DNA of 64,000 bases from Pelobates cultripes (GCA_933207985.1 OW240916.1:81400291-81464290), one strand, 5' to 3'. Shown: positions 35,478 to 46,921, counted from the first letter of the stretch. Notes: generated by a model from the sequence alone, not told the origin. Made by a program: numbers and translations.

Positions 35478-35916
35478 TTAAAACCCTTTTAAAGGACGCA
35501 ACAAATTTAGGGTAATTGTAAATGATGGGCCTCTCTGCCTCCCAGAGAGGTTTTGCCCAAGCTAGGGCTTCTTCAGACAGCAAGGAAATCATGAACTGGA
35601 CTTTGTCACTGTCTGTAGGAAATGCCTGGGGCAACATTTCAAGGTATCCTTTAACCTGATTTATAAATTCTTTGCACTGAGCTGGGTTGCCCCCAAAATA
35701 CTGAGGGAGCGGGACAGACCCAGTCATTTCTCTAGCCGCAACAGGTTTGGAGGCTACAACCGGTGCTAGAACAGGAAGTGAGGCAGAGGCGGCCGCAATC
35801 GCAGGCTGGCCGGGTGCTGGATCCAGATGGGCATACTGGTCCAAATGGTGGTTCTGCTTGTCCCACCGGGTAAATAGGTTAGGTATAGGTGTATTGCCTG
35901 TACCATCTGTATTCAT
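35470..35916 (-). pseudogene. Chromovirus Gag, N-terminal part
   Basis: A 148-codon frame starting at an ATG only 13 bases inside the 5' LTR. It reads PLPQYFGGNPAQCKEFINQV, then FMISLLSEEALAWAKPLWE, the capsid pattern of Ty3/Gypsy and of the sushi group. It ends at a TAA near 35470 just as the next block (VEYASEFRT) starts in another frame, so one indel separates the two halves of Gag. Confidence 0.88.
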
Positions 35917-35917
35917 G

Positions 35918-35927
35918 GCCCTTGCGT
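35918..35927 (-). promoter_or_regulatory. Self-priming primer-binding site of the chromovirus
   Basis: On the minus strand, ACGCAAGGGC starts two bases after the 5' LTR and just before the gag ATG. It is the exact complement of GCCCTTGCGT inside the LTR (36191-36200), which lies about 30 bases downstream of a TATA-like TATTTAA (36224-36230), at the expected start of the transcript. There is no TGG-type tRNA site. In Tf1 and related chromoviruses the first bases of the RNA fold onto the site next to the LTR and serve as primer after cleavage; this fits that scheme. Confidence 0.75.
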
Positions 35928-35929
35928 AA

Positions 35930-36355
35930 TGTTAGGGACCAGGAACCAGACAGAGACAGAACTAGAACTAGAGACAGAACTAGATGCAAAAACACCTTTA
36001 TTAATAAATAACAAAGAAATAACCAAAAGCAAAGTCCAGGAGGCAAGCAGGGGTCAGTCACCAGAGTGGGTAGTCAGACGAGCCAGGTCAGGAGAAGGGA
36101 GAGCAGCGGAGTCAGGAACAAGGCCAGAGTCAGGAACCAGGAGCAAACATGAAACACAGGAACAAGGAGACTTCTGGGGAACAGAAAACCACGCAAGGGC
36201 AAGGAGGTTCTGGGATTTGCTGCTTAAATAGGCTGAACTGATTAGCAGCAGGGTTGATCGTTAATTACTGAAGGAGCTGATCGTTAATTACAGCTGAAAC
36301 CTCAGACACTGAAAAAGAAAGGGTGACTGTTTAAAACAGCAAATAAACACTGACA
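35930..36355 (-). repeat. 5' LTR of the chromovirus
   Basis: 426 bases. On the minus strand it has TATTTAA (36230-36224) and the predicted transcript start about 30 bases later. It carries a small internal duplication (AACTAGAACTAGAGACAG) absent from the 3' LTR. Confidence 0.9.
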
Positions 36356-37026
36356 AATACCCAATCACACAAGGGTTACATCCCACACATCTCCTCCCCT
36401 TAGCCTGAGAGGTAACCCAATTATCCGTACAGTTTAAAACATACTTTTTACCCAACTTTCATAACACCAAAACTATACATCCAATATCAATAAAAGTCCC
36501 ATATTATTAATCAGCACATTCCAAATACAAACATACCCAAAAATCATTTGAATCCGTTCAGCCGTTCGGGAGATAGATATGTCACTTTTGACCGACCGCA
36601 AGCACATTCAAGTCCCATTCAAACGAGCATTCAAATCTTCGAACGGGCCGCATTGTCAAAGTAGAGTAGAACGTATGGGTCAGCGGTGTTCGTGCAATTG
36701 GGTAGCCTAAACAGTTCCATAGATTTGGCTGCACACACCGCTGACCGCGTTCGAATTAGTTAAAATGGCCACTGCCACGTGTTCGGTATTCGAATGGCGG
36801 CCACTTCGACAACTTCGACGACTTCGACTGTATCCGAAGTGCGAGTTTAAAAGTACAGAATCCTTTCTTTGGGCCTTAAAGGGCCAGGAACAGCAATATA
36901 AGCCTCAAGTATGCCCACATCAGTTCCTAGAAGGGCAATACATCCCAGGGCCATAGTCGCAGGGCAGGAGGCTGGCAAACAGGCCCCTCCAAAAACCAGT
37001 GGCGAGGTTACTTTCGCCACACACAT

Positions 37027-37460
37027 CCTAGGACGTGCCCCTATTAGCAGATACCCTCTCGGCATACAATTCTCACAAGGGCTTGCGGCTGATCACGTGA
37101 TGCACTATGTCACTATACTCGTGCGTCACGTGATCACACCGACATTCAAATTAAATGTAAAAAATTAACAAATACCCCTTGTTTTTATCTAAAAATTTTA
37201 TTTATTGTTTACCCTATTTTTATCTTGTATTCTATTACATTTTTATATCTTTTGAGGTGTATTTGTTCACTTAATTATTGTTTTATGCTAATTACATCAT
37301 TTTGGCTCCAAAACTCAAATTGCAATTGATTGTATTGTCTATATATATACCCTTACAAACCAGGCTTATGTTCTTATTGCCATTTGATAAAGCCCTGTGT
37401 TGGTGAAAAGCGTTATTGGCTTTTTATATTTTATATTGTAAATTAATAAAGGAATATTGG
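37027..37460 (+). repeat. 3' non-coding region of Penelope copy 2, right part
   Basis: Resumes after the CACAT target copy with CCTAGGACGTGCCCC, similar in style to the blocks at 31531-31720. Contains the second hammerhead-like motif and ends near AATTAATAAAGG. Confidence 0.5.
37383..37416 (+). ncRNA. Degenerate hammerhead-like motif in Penelope copy 2
   Basis: TTTGATAAAGCCC is followed by GGTGAAAAGCG, giving a decayed CUGANGA core, a short imperfect stem and GAAA at 37405-37408. It occupies the same position after the Penelope frame as the motif at 27627, which is the main reason to list it. Pairing is poor and activity unlikely. Confidence 0.35.
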
Positions 37461-38282
37461 CCTTTTTTATAGTCTCTGTGCCATATACCTTTTTGTTACT
37501 TTTTGCATTTTACTACTTTTATTATGCTAACCTGGTTATTTTAAACTCTGAAGATTTATTCGCTAAAGAATTCCAGGTGGGGATTATACCACCTACGCTT
37601 TATAAGTGAGCAGTATTTCCTGCTCACTTAAATGTTAGTATAATACTTTATTTTACACATTCTATTGAAGAATTTTATACAGAGAACACTATTTTTTCCT
37701 ATATTTTTTTTCCTTGCCGTAATATTTTCTACTACAACCTTTCTACTAGGAACCTTTCTACTACAACCTTACTACTAGGAACCTTCTGAAAAAATCATCA
37801 CTTATATCCTACCAGTGGGTGATCAATGCCACTAAATGTGAACCAAACCAGAGCTAGGACTAGCTCAAAAATACGTGAGTGTTATCTTCCTCATACCCCG
37901 TATCTGTGACATACCACACTATTTTAGTCTGCTCTTTAATTTTACATAAATCCACTGGATCAGGAGACACAACTACTCAAAGACTCCTATAACAGAGACT
38001 CAATACTCATGTACCAAAAACTGTACTCTCCTACTTTTATGGTATACTTTGGATTTTAAAATTTAATATTTTTTTTTCTTTGGCCTTTAAGTGTAAGTAC
38101 ATTTTAACATAATCTTTTTCATTATTTTATATAACATTACTGTGGTGCAACCTAATATTTGTTTTTATTGTATTCCATTTCATTTTTGATGGTCTTGAGA
38201 GAACCTCATATTTTAAGGTTTTGCTGCCTATTCTTTATAGATCTTCTGCCCGGACACAAAAGCGCTGATCCATTAATTGTCT
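37461..38282. other. AT-rich non-coding DNA
   Basis: Contains a hairpin GTGAGCAGTATTTCCTGCTCAC near 37607-37628 and a short local repeat (AGGAACCTTTCTACTACAACC near 37737-37785). No gene. Confidence 0.5.
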
Positions 38283-38568
38283 AGCTAACCATTGGGTGAG
38301 CATGTCAGCTGATTGATCTCAGCCAATAATCTGAACCCTGCACTATCAGGCATAGGTCAATGCAGAGATCTTCCCGTTCTCATTAAGGAGGTGACTGGCA
38401 GATCCCAGGTAAATTGGGACTACTTGAGGTGGCATGGGGGCACTACTGGCACCATATCCATTGCAACATACTGTGGTGGCTATGGTGCTTGAAATGTTCC
38501 TTTAAAGTCATAAAGTGCCCTCATAAATGTCCTAGAAGTTAGACCTCAGCAAATGGAAAGAGCCTGAG
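38283..38568 (+). repeat. Dispersed repeat, copy B
   Basis: Same sequence family and orientation as 24928-25218; the same landmarks are present with scattered substitutions. Confidence 0.85.
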
Positions 38569-39109
38569 AGCAGAAGATATACAATCACGTCATGGAAATA
38601 AGGCTTGGAAATTCACAGAGCTGCCACCTGCATGCAAAGCTATTGGGGAATAAAATATACTGACCTGTGCAGCATTTCTGAGTCAGCAGCCTCAATAACT
38701 TCCCAAAATACTCATAATCTGACAATGTTTCCATGTGTGTGCATGCACAGTCGTAGTCTGTAGGCTTATTATCATTCAAGATTTCAAATTTGCCGTGTGT
38801 GCAATTAAATAAAAGCCTGAATTTGATAAATATTCAAATAAAGAACATGTATTAAAAATACAACTTTAAGAAGATAAAGAATATCTAAGTGTTAGCTATT
38901 TTTTTTTTTTTTTTAATAAAAAAAAGACAGTTCTTTAATAAAGTCACCTGTCATGAAAAAATAAGGTTATATCGTTTGCTATTACAATTATTTGTGGAAT
39001 TTGCCAGAATTTTTTTTTTTTAATTCTATTTTAAGTAACCATGATTCCTCCATGTGAATGGTGTTATTACATGTTGTGGGCATTTAAAGCAACATAGTCT
39101 AATTGCTGT
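38569..39109. other. Non-coding DNA with T runs
   Basis: T runs near 38901-38914 and 39010-39020. Nothing else recognised. Confidence 0.6.
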
Positions 39110-39500
39110 TACAAACCTTGAGGATAACCGGTGCGAAAACTGATCCGTGGGCCCCCCCGGTTACTCTGCGGCACACCATGTCCCCCCTAAATATGAATCA
39201 TACAATTCATATAAAATATGAATTTTATTTATTAGCACTTTATATACTATTTGTGGCTTAACCACCGTACTCAGGCTGAGTACCTCCACCAAGTTTGCCT
39301 CCCAAGCTTGCACGTCAGCCCCAGTTGTGGCAGCTTGGCTGGAGTCTATCCAGAGATTTTCCACCCTGGAAAAGGGTACAGTGATATTCCTCTAATGTGT
39401 ATAGCTGTACAGCAGTCTCACCCAAACACTACCCGAGACTTAATGAAGGGTGAAGTAAAATAACCTTTATTGAACCACAGCACATATATATAGGAGTAAT
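39110..39500 (-). repeat. LTR-like fragment related to the solo LTR
   Basis: GAGTACCTCC, GCAGCTTGGCTGGAGTCT and CCCACCCTGG-like words match the start of the solo LTR at 31825 (GGTACCTCC, GCAGCTTGGTTGGAGTCT). AACCTTTATTGAACC would be a polyadenylation signal on the minus strand. Ends and partner LTR not found. Confidence 0.5.
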
Positions 39501-40439
39501 CACAACAGGGGGTCATAAAACAAAATACAAGTCACTCCCTTTCTAGGACTGAATTAGGATAAGACTCCAGAATTGAGTTAACTGCCTGACACCAAGACCC
39601 ATTGCACAATAGCTATTATACAATAAACTAATGTCAGTTCCCTTATGTTTTACCTTTTATACCTTTTGTACCTTTTAGCTACAATGGATATATTGACCAG
39701 CCCCTATGTTTTCAGTTATATAATGTTAGTGTTTTTTTCAAGCCCCTTCCTCATATCAAAGAGGTGAGCAGTGCATTCCTACAGAGGAATGCTCCGTCAC
39801 CCAGGGAACTGCCAACCTTTTACAGCTGCTACATCTCAGTGGGGAAGGTTGCGCCTATGTCTGCCAATGTACCCACACCTTTAACTCTTGCCTGTCATCA
39901 CAGGACTTGAAGTAAATGGGATAAATGGCAGATGACATGCGTAGTAACTTGTATTACAGTAAGAAAGAGTTGCACAATGCATCAACCTCACTCTTTTGCT
40001 CAAAACCATATGGATTCAGCAGCAGGACGAGGTGGAAACGGCCGAAGATGGAAACAAGTACCGTAGATGGCCATAACGTCTTATGTGTCTAATTATGCCC
40101 CAATGCTTTGCTGCAAGATGTTTTCCTGCCCTGTGAGCACAGCTAGTTGCCTCTTCTGCACAGTCCACCGAATCCAGTCTTCACATTCAAGATAGACAAA
40201 ACCCTAACTCAATGAATGTTTACCTTTGACCTAGTTTAGCCAGCCAGTCGAAGCTGCTGACCATGGTGTGGCCGATGCACATGGTGTTCTTCCCTCCAAT
40301 AAATACACCTTTAGTACCTGGAGTGTTATACCCTGTATATTCTATTATCTTGTATTGTTGGACGGATTAGCAGTGTCTATCTAATGCAGAGCACCTCTGA
40401 GGCTGTGGGCCGGAGTGAAAAGCGGAACCTGAGTGCAGT
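39501..40439. other. Non-coding DNA
   Basis: Possibly more of the same old LTR element. No coding and no clear end. Confidence 0.4.
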
Positions 40440-42308
40440 GGATTATGTTGTCTGTGGTACACACAGATACACACGCATACATTCTCACAGATACACATTA
40501 ACACTCACAGATGCACACACTGACACTCCGATACACAGTGACATTCACAGATGCACACACATACACACTGATGCACACACATACTTACAGATACACACTG
40601 ACACTCACAGATACACACTGACACACACAGATGTACACATACCTAAACATACACACTGACACACACAGATGTCCACATACCTAAACATACACACACAGAT
40701 GTCCACATACCTAAACATACACACTGACACACACAGATGTCCACATACCTAAACATACACACACACAGATGTCCACATACCTAGACATACACACTGACAC
40801 ACACAGATGTCCGCATACCTAAACATACACACTGACACACACAGATGTCCACATACCTAAACATACACACTGACACACACAGATGTCCACATACCTAAAC
40901 ATACACACTGACACACACAGATGTCCACATACCTAAACATACGCACTGGCACACAGATGCACACATACACACTGACACACACAGATGTCCACATACCTAA
41001 ACATACACACTGACACACACAGATGTCCACATACCTAAACATACACACTGGCACACACAGATGTCCACATACCTAAACATACACACTGGACACACACAGA
41101 TGTCCACATACCTAAACATACACACTGACACACACAGATGTCCATATACCTAAACATACACACTGACACACACAGATGTCCACATATCTAAACATACACA
41201 CGGACACACACAGATCCACATACCTAAACATACACACTGACACACAGATGTCCACATACCTAAACATACACACTGACACACACAGATGTCCACATACCTA
41301 AACATACACACTGACACACACAGATGTCCACATACCTAAACATACACACTGACACACACAGATGTACACATACATAAACATACACACTGACACACACATT
41401 TGTCCATATACCTAAACATACACACTGACACACACAGATGTCCACATACCTAAACATACACACTGACACACACAGATGTACACATATCTAAACATACACA
41501 CGGACACACACAGATGTCCACATACCTAAACATACACACTGACACACACAGATGTCCATATACCTAAACATACACACTGACACACACAGATGTCCACATA
41601 TCTAAACATACACACGGACACACACAGATGTCCACATACCTAAACATACATACTGACACACAGATGTCCACATACCTAAACATACACACGGACACACAGA
41701 TGTCCACATACCTAAACATACACACTGACACACACAGATGTCCACATACCTAAACATACACACGGACACACACAGATGTCCACATACCTAAACATACACA
41801 CTGACACACACAGATGTCCACATACCTAAACATACACACTGACACACACAGATGTCCACATACATAAACATACACACTGACACACACAGATGTCCACATA
41901 CATAAACATACACACTGGCACACACAGATGTCCACATATCTAAACATACACACTGACACACACAGATGTCCACATATCTAAACATACACACTGACACACA
42001 CAGATGTCCACATATCTAAACATACACACTGGCACACACAGATGTCCACATACATAAACATACACACTGGCACACACAGATGTCCACATACATAAACATA
42101 CACACTGACACACACACAGATGTCCACATACATAAACATACACACTGGCACATACAGATGTCCACATACATAAACATACACACTGACACACACAGATGTC
42201 CACATACCTAAACATACACACTGACACACACAGATGTACACATATCTAAACATACACACTGACACACACAGATGTACACATACCTAAACATACACACTGG
42301 CACACACA
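40440..42308. repeat. 38-bp minisatellite
   Basis: Around 45 copies of a 38-base unit (CACAGATGTCCACATACC then TAAACATACACACTGACACA). The left edge is a looser CA/GATACACA repeat from which the unit seems to have grown. Minus-strand frames rich in CVCQCVC are artefacts. Confidence 0.97.
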
Positions 42309-42690
42309 CGAATTGCAGCTTCCATAATGTTAAGCACCCTCCCCTCCCCCCTCTGCTTAAATACCTTTTCCTTTGCCGGGAGGTGACTTCCTGAGATTGG
42401 CTGATCCTGATGGGAGTCTGAAGTTGCAGAGCTCTCTCTCCTCCCTCCTACTTCTCTCTCAGCTGCCTGCTCCTTCTCTCCCAGCTGCATTCTGGGTGTT
42501 CTCAGCCCGCGCGGTCTGAATGCTGTGAGGAAGTAACAGTCACTTCCTCCCAGCACTCCCTGCAGCTTCAAAGGGGCCCGGTCTGCCAAAGGACTGCAGC
42601 ACCCGGCCGAGCCCCTAATGAGGTCGCTCAACTGATGGCAGTTGCACTATTTTCTCGGGGGGGGGGCAACAGGGCAATTCCGCCACTGGG
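42309..42690. other. GC-rich flank with a hAT-type end
   Basis: Pyrimidine-rich and GC-rich DNA, a G run (about 42659-42667), then GGCAATTCCGCCACTG ending near 42689, the reverse of a CAGTGGCGG hAT-type terminus. With the adjacent minisatellite this resembles the make-up of the element at 9505-10749 (GC-rich part plus low-complexity part); its other end was not found. Confidence 0.45.
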
Positions 42691-44012
42691 AGATACAGGC
42701 CACATGATTGAGCAGACTTCTTGTCCATCATGGCAAACATGCTCATTTGTAGGGATTATTTTTATCGCATTTTGGTTTTTATTTTTTTCACCAGATTTTT
42801 TGTGATCCAGTTTTATTTCTTTTTTATTTGCATCGTGACTTTATGGATTTTTATTTGGCCTTTTTTGGGGGCTGAAGAAAATAAGTTTTAAGAGGAAAGC
42901 AGATTGGCTTGCAAGCATTGGCCAGCCACCACACGATAAACCCTTACAGTGCTGCTAGGTGTCCAGTTCTGTTGATTTTTAGTTTTCATCCATGAATGTT
43001 GGACGTATCTTACACAATTTGCCCTTTGGAAAATTTTGCTTGGAAGAAACAACATTTTTCTCCCTGCACAATGTTTTAAGTGAAATTGTACCCCATATTT
43101 GCCATAACAAAGCTGTTACAAAAGTACTAAACATGTTTGGACACATCTGTATAACATTTGTAAACTAAGATAACCTTGTAAGCAGAAATGCATTCATTGT
43201 GCTTCTACCTGTAACATGTGGTAATGTCCACTTTAGTGATTTATTTTTATGTTCCCAAATTGTGTCCTTTGGTATATTGGTAAGCAGAAAATCTGGATCC
43301 AATCTGAACAAACAGAACAGAAATCTCCATTTACCCAATGTTAAATATCTATAACTCAAACTATGATTTCCTTAACGAGATTAAGAAATGCAGGCAAGGT
43401 GTTTGAAGAAATCAACTTAATTTGTGCCAGAAGTGGGTTTTGAACTGACTTTTTGGTCACCTGTTTCCCATTAACAAGGTGATTGCATTGAACTTCAGGT
43501 CAGCAACAGCAGCTATAGAAATAAATAACTTACACACATTATAAACAAAATGACAGGTAGACTATTTGTAGTAGCAGTGTATGGTCTAGTTAGACCACAA
43601 AATAAATTCTACCATTATGAGACTGGATGACTGATTTAAAAAAAAAAAAAAATCTGTTTCTCTATACCCCATTTTCTATTTTTCTCCATATATCTTAAAT
43701 TATGTTCTGAAGACTTTTTTTTCCTCAAGTGAACTTGTTACCACAAAGTGCATTTTTAAAGAGTACTGAAAACTGGTGTTATATTTCAATAGACAATAAA
43801 TAAGATGTTCACCTTTCAAGTTTTACAGTCCCCTGAAGACACAGATACACGTGCCCGTCAATTTGACTCTACAGCAACCGACTTTTACAAACGCAGTCAA
43901 ATGCCAGTGATAATAATTTCACATCCAACCAAATGCAAGCTGAATGATTCTTCAAGAATGACTGTTTAGGAAAAAGACAAGTTTGAAAAAGGAAGCCATT
44001 TTGTATTGTAAT
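42691..44012. other. Unique non-coding DNA
   Basis: Nothing recognised apart from an A run near 43638-43651. Confidence 0.6.
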
Positions 44013-44507
44013 TTAAAGGGACACTATAGTCACCAGAACCACTTCAGCTCAATGAAGTAGTCTGGGTGCCAGGTCCCTCAGGTTTTAACCCTTCAGATGC
44101 AAGCATAGCAGTTTGAGAGAAACTGCTATGTTTACATTTGGGGTTAATCCAGCATCTAGTGGCTGTCTTCCGGACAGCCACCAGAGGCACATCTGTGATG
44201 CTGGATGCGAATTTCACATCCATCGCGCAGAGCGTCCATAGGAAAGCATTTAGAAATGCTTTCCTATGGACACTTTGACTGCACGCGTGGCACTTGCCGC
44301 GCATGCGCATTTGGCTGCACTGACGTCGGACGGGGAGGAGAGGTCACCAGCGCCGAGGAAGCCCGGCGCTGGAATAAGGTAAGCTGCTGAAGGGGTTTTA
44401 ACCCCTTCAGCACCACGGGAGGGGGACCCTGAGGGTGGGGGCACCCTCAGGGCACTATAGTGTCAGGAAAACCGCTTTGTTTTCCTGACACCATAGTGAT
44501 CCTTTAA
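44013..44507. mobile_element. T2-like (Kolobok-type) MITE
   Basis: Ends TTAAAGGGACACTATAG and, inverted, TTAAAGGATCACTATGG with TTAA at both edges; 495 bases. The subterminal hairpin (GTCAGGAAAAC...GTTTTCCTGAC) is at the right end, so the copy is inverted relative to 25339. It shares the CCATAGGAAAGCATT hairpin. Confidence 0.8.
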
Positions 44508-44571
44508 GTTGATTTTCCAGTTAAGACATATGATTATTTTGAGTATTTGATGAGATAGATTAAAGCATAAG

Positions 44572-44929
44572 TTAAAGGGAATCTATAGTGTAAGGAATAC
44601 AAAGTTATATTCCTTACACTATAGTTCTCTTAGCTTCCCCCCCCCCAACTATGCAAGGGTTAAAAAACTCTTATAACACTTATCCGATTTCAGTGCCAAT
44701 GTCTCAAGGGGCTGGGTTGGCACTCTGCCTCCTCTGATATCAACCGACTTGCTTCAATGCATTTCTGTTAGGATGTCCAGTCTAATTGACAGCCACTATA
44801 GGCAGTCTTAGTCCTGCAATGTAATTATTGAATTATGATTTACATTGCATGACTAAGTGGTACAGGGACACTGCACCCAGACCACTTCAATAAGTTGAAG
44901 TGGTCTGGGGGCCTATAGTTTCCCTTTAA
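44572..44929. mobile_element. T2-like (Kolobok-type) MITE, short
   Basis: Ends TTAAAGGGAATCTATAG and, inverted, TTAAAGGGAAACTATAG, TTAA at both edges; 358 bases. Left subterminal hairpin CTATAGTGTAAGGAAT with its complement. It lies 64 bases from the previous MITE. Confidence 0.8.
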
Positions 44930-45835
44930 CTGGACCTTTGATTTACATCCAAAGTATTCCTAACAAAGAAAAAAATGTAGAAAAACGAGTCCTGTTTGCA
45001 ATCGATTTATTAGTAATAGCATGGGCAAAATTATTTGAATATCTTAAATCATGGTTGAGGCATTGATGGGAATGGAATTAACAGCAAGTTGGTGAAGAGA
45101 AGACCACGAGATTGCAACGACAATCAACACTTGTAGACAGTAGATAATAATGCAGTATCACATTAGACTTTAATGAATGTATAAACATTGATACTACTAT
45201 CATGCTGAATGATGTATACCAATATGTGTGTTGTTTGTAGAGACTTTGCCTTATCTGCTAACAACCAATGGGCAATGGGATTGAATCAGTCAATCAGCAT
45301 AACACAATCAAAATAAATACAAATATCAATTTCAATTAAGCTAACAGCATGTTTTTGTTTGTCTTGTTGGAGTGACAAGTCATGGGATGTGAGTATTGTG
45401 TAATTTACTGTATTGCTTCTGGAGTAATAGATTGAATGACAAAAACAGTTTTTGTACTAATATAAAATAGTACTAATATACCAGTAAACATTGAAAAGAT
45501 CAGGATTCTTCTCCAAGCTGCTCCCTAGAAAAACATTCACAGAAAACTACGCTTGCAAAGGATATTTCTAATCAAGACTAAGTCAAACTTGAATATTATG
45601 AAATGTAATAGCCTGTCTCTCCCCAAAGCCAACTGATGGAGAATCTCTCTGAAATTCTTCACAATCAGCTGTGCATGTACCGGACCGGTCTCCTCTACCT
45701 AGATTCCTCCAAGGATCCTCCGAATCAACTAGACAATGTGGTGTTTTATCAATGCCTTATTCTTGAACACTGGCGTATTGACAAATGCAGCAGAGTCTTA
45801 ACTCAACAAATACACTAAACAAAATTATAAATGCA
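44930..45835. other. Non-coding DNA with a Tc1-like end relic
   Basis: Nothing coding. Near 45813-45836, TACACTAAACAAAATTATAA is very close to the outer end of the Tc1-like element at 59945-61681, and may be the relic of another copy. Confidence 0.45.
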
Positions 45836-46020
45836 GAACAAATAGAAAAAATACTTTCCAAATGGTCATTTGTTAAGTTAAAAATTAACTTTTAATATAT
45901 TGAATAAAAAAGGCTAGAGGGATATCTAGCTCTTAGTAAATAACATTGCATCAAACCAAAAAGGAGGGGGGAGGGACACAGGTGAAGGAAAATAAATATA
46001 TACAAAAGATAAGCTGTGGT
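45836..46020. repeat. Left arm of a foldback element around the DIRS nest
   Basis: Reads AAAAAATACTTTCCAAATGG ... AAAAAAGGCTAGAGG ... AAGATAAGCTGTGG and returns inverted at 59695-59880 at about 90% by eye. The two arms flank the whole nested block. The host element, without its insertions, would be about 1.1 kb. Confidence 0.8.
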
Positions 46021-46022
46021 GA

Positions 46023-46062
46023 CCCCTTGAAGAGCCGCTTACCCGTGAAACGCGCGTCGGGG
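46023..46062 (+). ncRNA. Hammerhead-like motif beside the foldback arm
   Basis: CCCC (46023-46026), a core-like TTGAAGAG (46027-46034), an imperfect stem, GAAAC (46047-46051), a GCGC mini-stem, GTC (46056-46058) and GGGG (46059-46062) that can pair with the opening CCCC. This is the layout of a type I hammerhead with very short stem III: stem I, CUGANGAG, stem II, GAAAC, stem III, GUC, stem I. The first core C is changed and stem II is weak, so activity is doubtful. Confidence 0.45.
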
Positions 46063-46717
46063 CTCCTACATGTATCCGTACTCTGCAGTTAAAATTGATT
46101 AAATGGATATTCTTCATTATTTTACTAGACTGATTAGATTTCTGCAGTAAGCTACTTAAGTTTAGCAGTACAGTCAGATCAGTGACTTATCTGGCAGGGC
46201 AATTTTCTCTACGATCAACTCAGTAAATTATCCTGACTACCGGAGGCTATATATCCTATTTTTATTCACAGCTAGTATAGCAGTTCTGATATTAGACTCA
46301 GGTGCCCTTGAAGGCACAGTTTAGACAATAGTTGCCCGTAAAGGCATTAGATTTCGTCAGGATCTGCACTAGTCAACTGCCGGGGATTTTCTCAGAATAA
46401 CTATCAATAAGTATTATGAATGATATGTTCTGTATACATTCTGTTAACTGTGCTTAGGCTTCCCTGTTTTTTAGGGTTTGTCAGCATTTTTGTTAATGTA
46501 ATTATTCAGTATTATCTAAGGTTATTCATACAGCTACCTCCCTACCTAGCCACTCCAATCTATATTATACTGCACTGTTATCTAAGACTCTTAACAATAT
46601 TGGCTAATGGGATACTTTGTTTCTGCGATAACATCCATTTAGGGAAGTAGCCACAGTGTATCCTTTATCATTCATCGTTCCTAGCTGGTACTGCACGTAT
46701 CTTATCTAAGACAATTA
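46063..46717. other. Interior of the foldback element
   Basis: AT-rich, no coding frame. Lies between the left arm and the 3' end of the DIRS. Confidence 0.5.
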
Positions 46718-46921
46718 CATGGTTTTGCTATTTCATGACAAAAAGTCATGATTTTATGAAAGACACGGAGGCGAGTATTGCATATTCCTTTCTTTACTGT
46801 CCACCAATAGCAGCAAAGGATACAAACTGTAAGAAAAAACAGTAACCATAGTGATAGGACACTCCCATATCAAGTCCCAGTATAATAGGCAGCACCTCCC
46901 CACCCCATTCCTCTTTCTTTG
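46718..46921 (-). repeat. DIRS 3' terminal repeat
   Basis: Outer part TTTGCTATTTCATGAC, then GACACGGAGGCGAGTATTGC, then the 150-base stretch that mirrors the 5' end. Confidence 0.85.

Larger units (their letters stand above)
32247..36355 (-). mobile_element. Chromovirus (Ty3/Gypsy) with internal deletion
   Basis: Two direct LTRs, 32247-32666 (3') and 35930-36355 (5'), are flanked by a perfect target duplication AATAC (32242-32246 and 36356-36360). Between them lie gag, protease, RT, most of RNase H, the end of integrase and a chromodomain on the minus strand. The total, 4.1 kb, is short because the RNase H end and the integrase zinc finger and core are missing. The LTRs are similar but differ by several changes and small indels, so the copy is not brand new. 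Confidence 0.95.
31825..37021 (-). repeat. Solo LTR of a Gypsy-like element, split by a chromovirus
   Basis: On the plus strand it starts TGTAACGG and ends CGCCACA, with a perfect 5-base target duplication CACAT at 31820-31824 and 37022-37026. Without the inserted chromovirus (32247-36360) it is about 1.08 kb. It shares CCCCCAATAAGAGACAAG and TTTTGACCGACCGCA, read on the minus strand, with the LTR at 802-1762. No internal region of its own remains, so it arose by LTR-LTR recombination. Confidence 0.8.

Noticed and set aside
40440..42308. Array that might be taken for a CRISPR
   Set aside because: Units are contiguous with no unique spacers, and the genome is vertebrate; it is a minisatellite.
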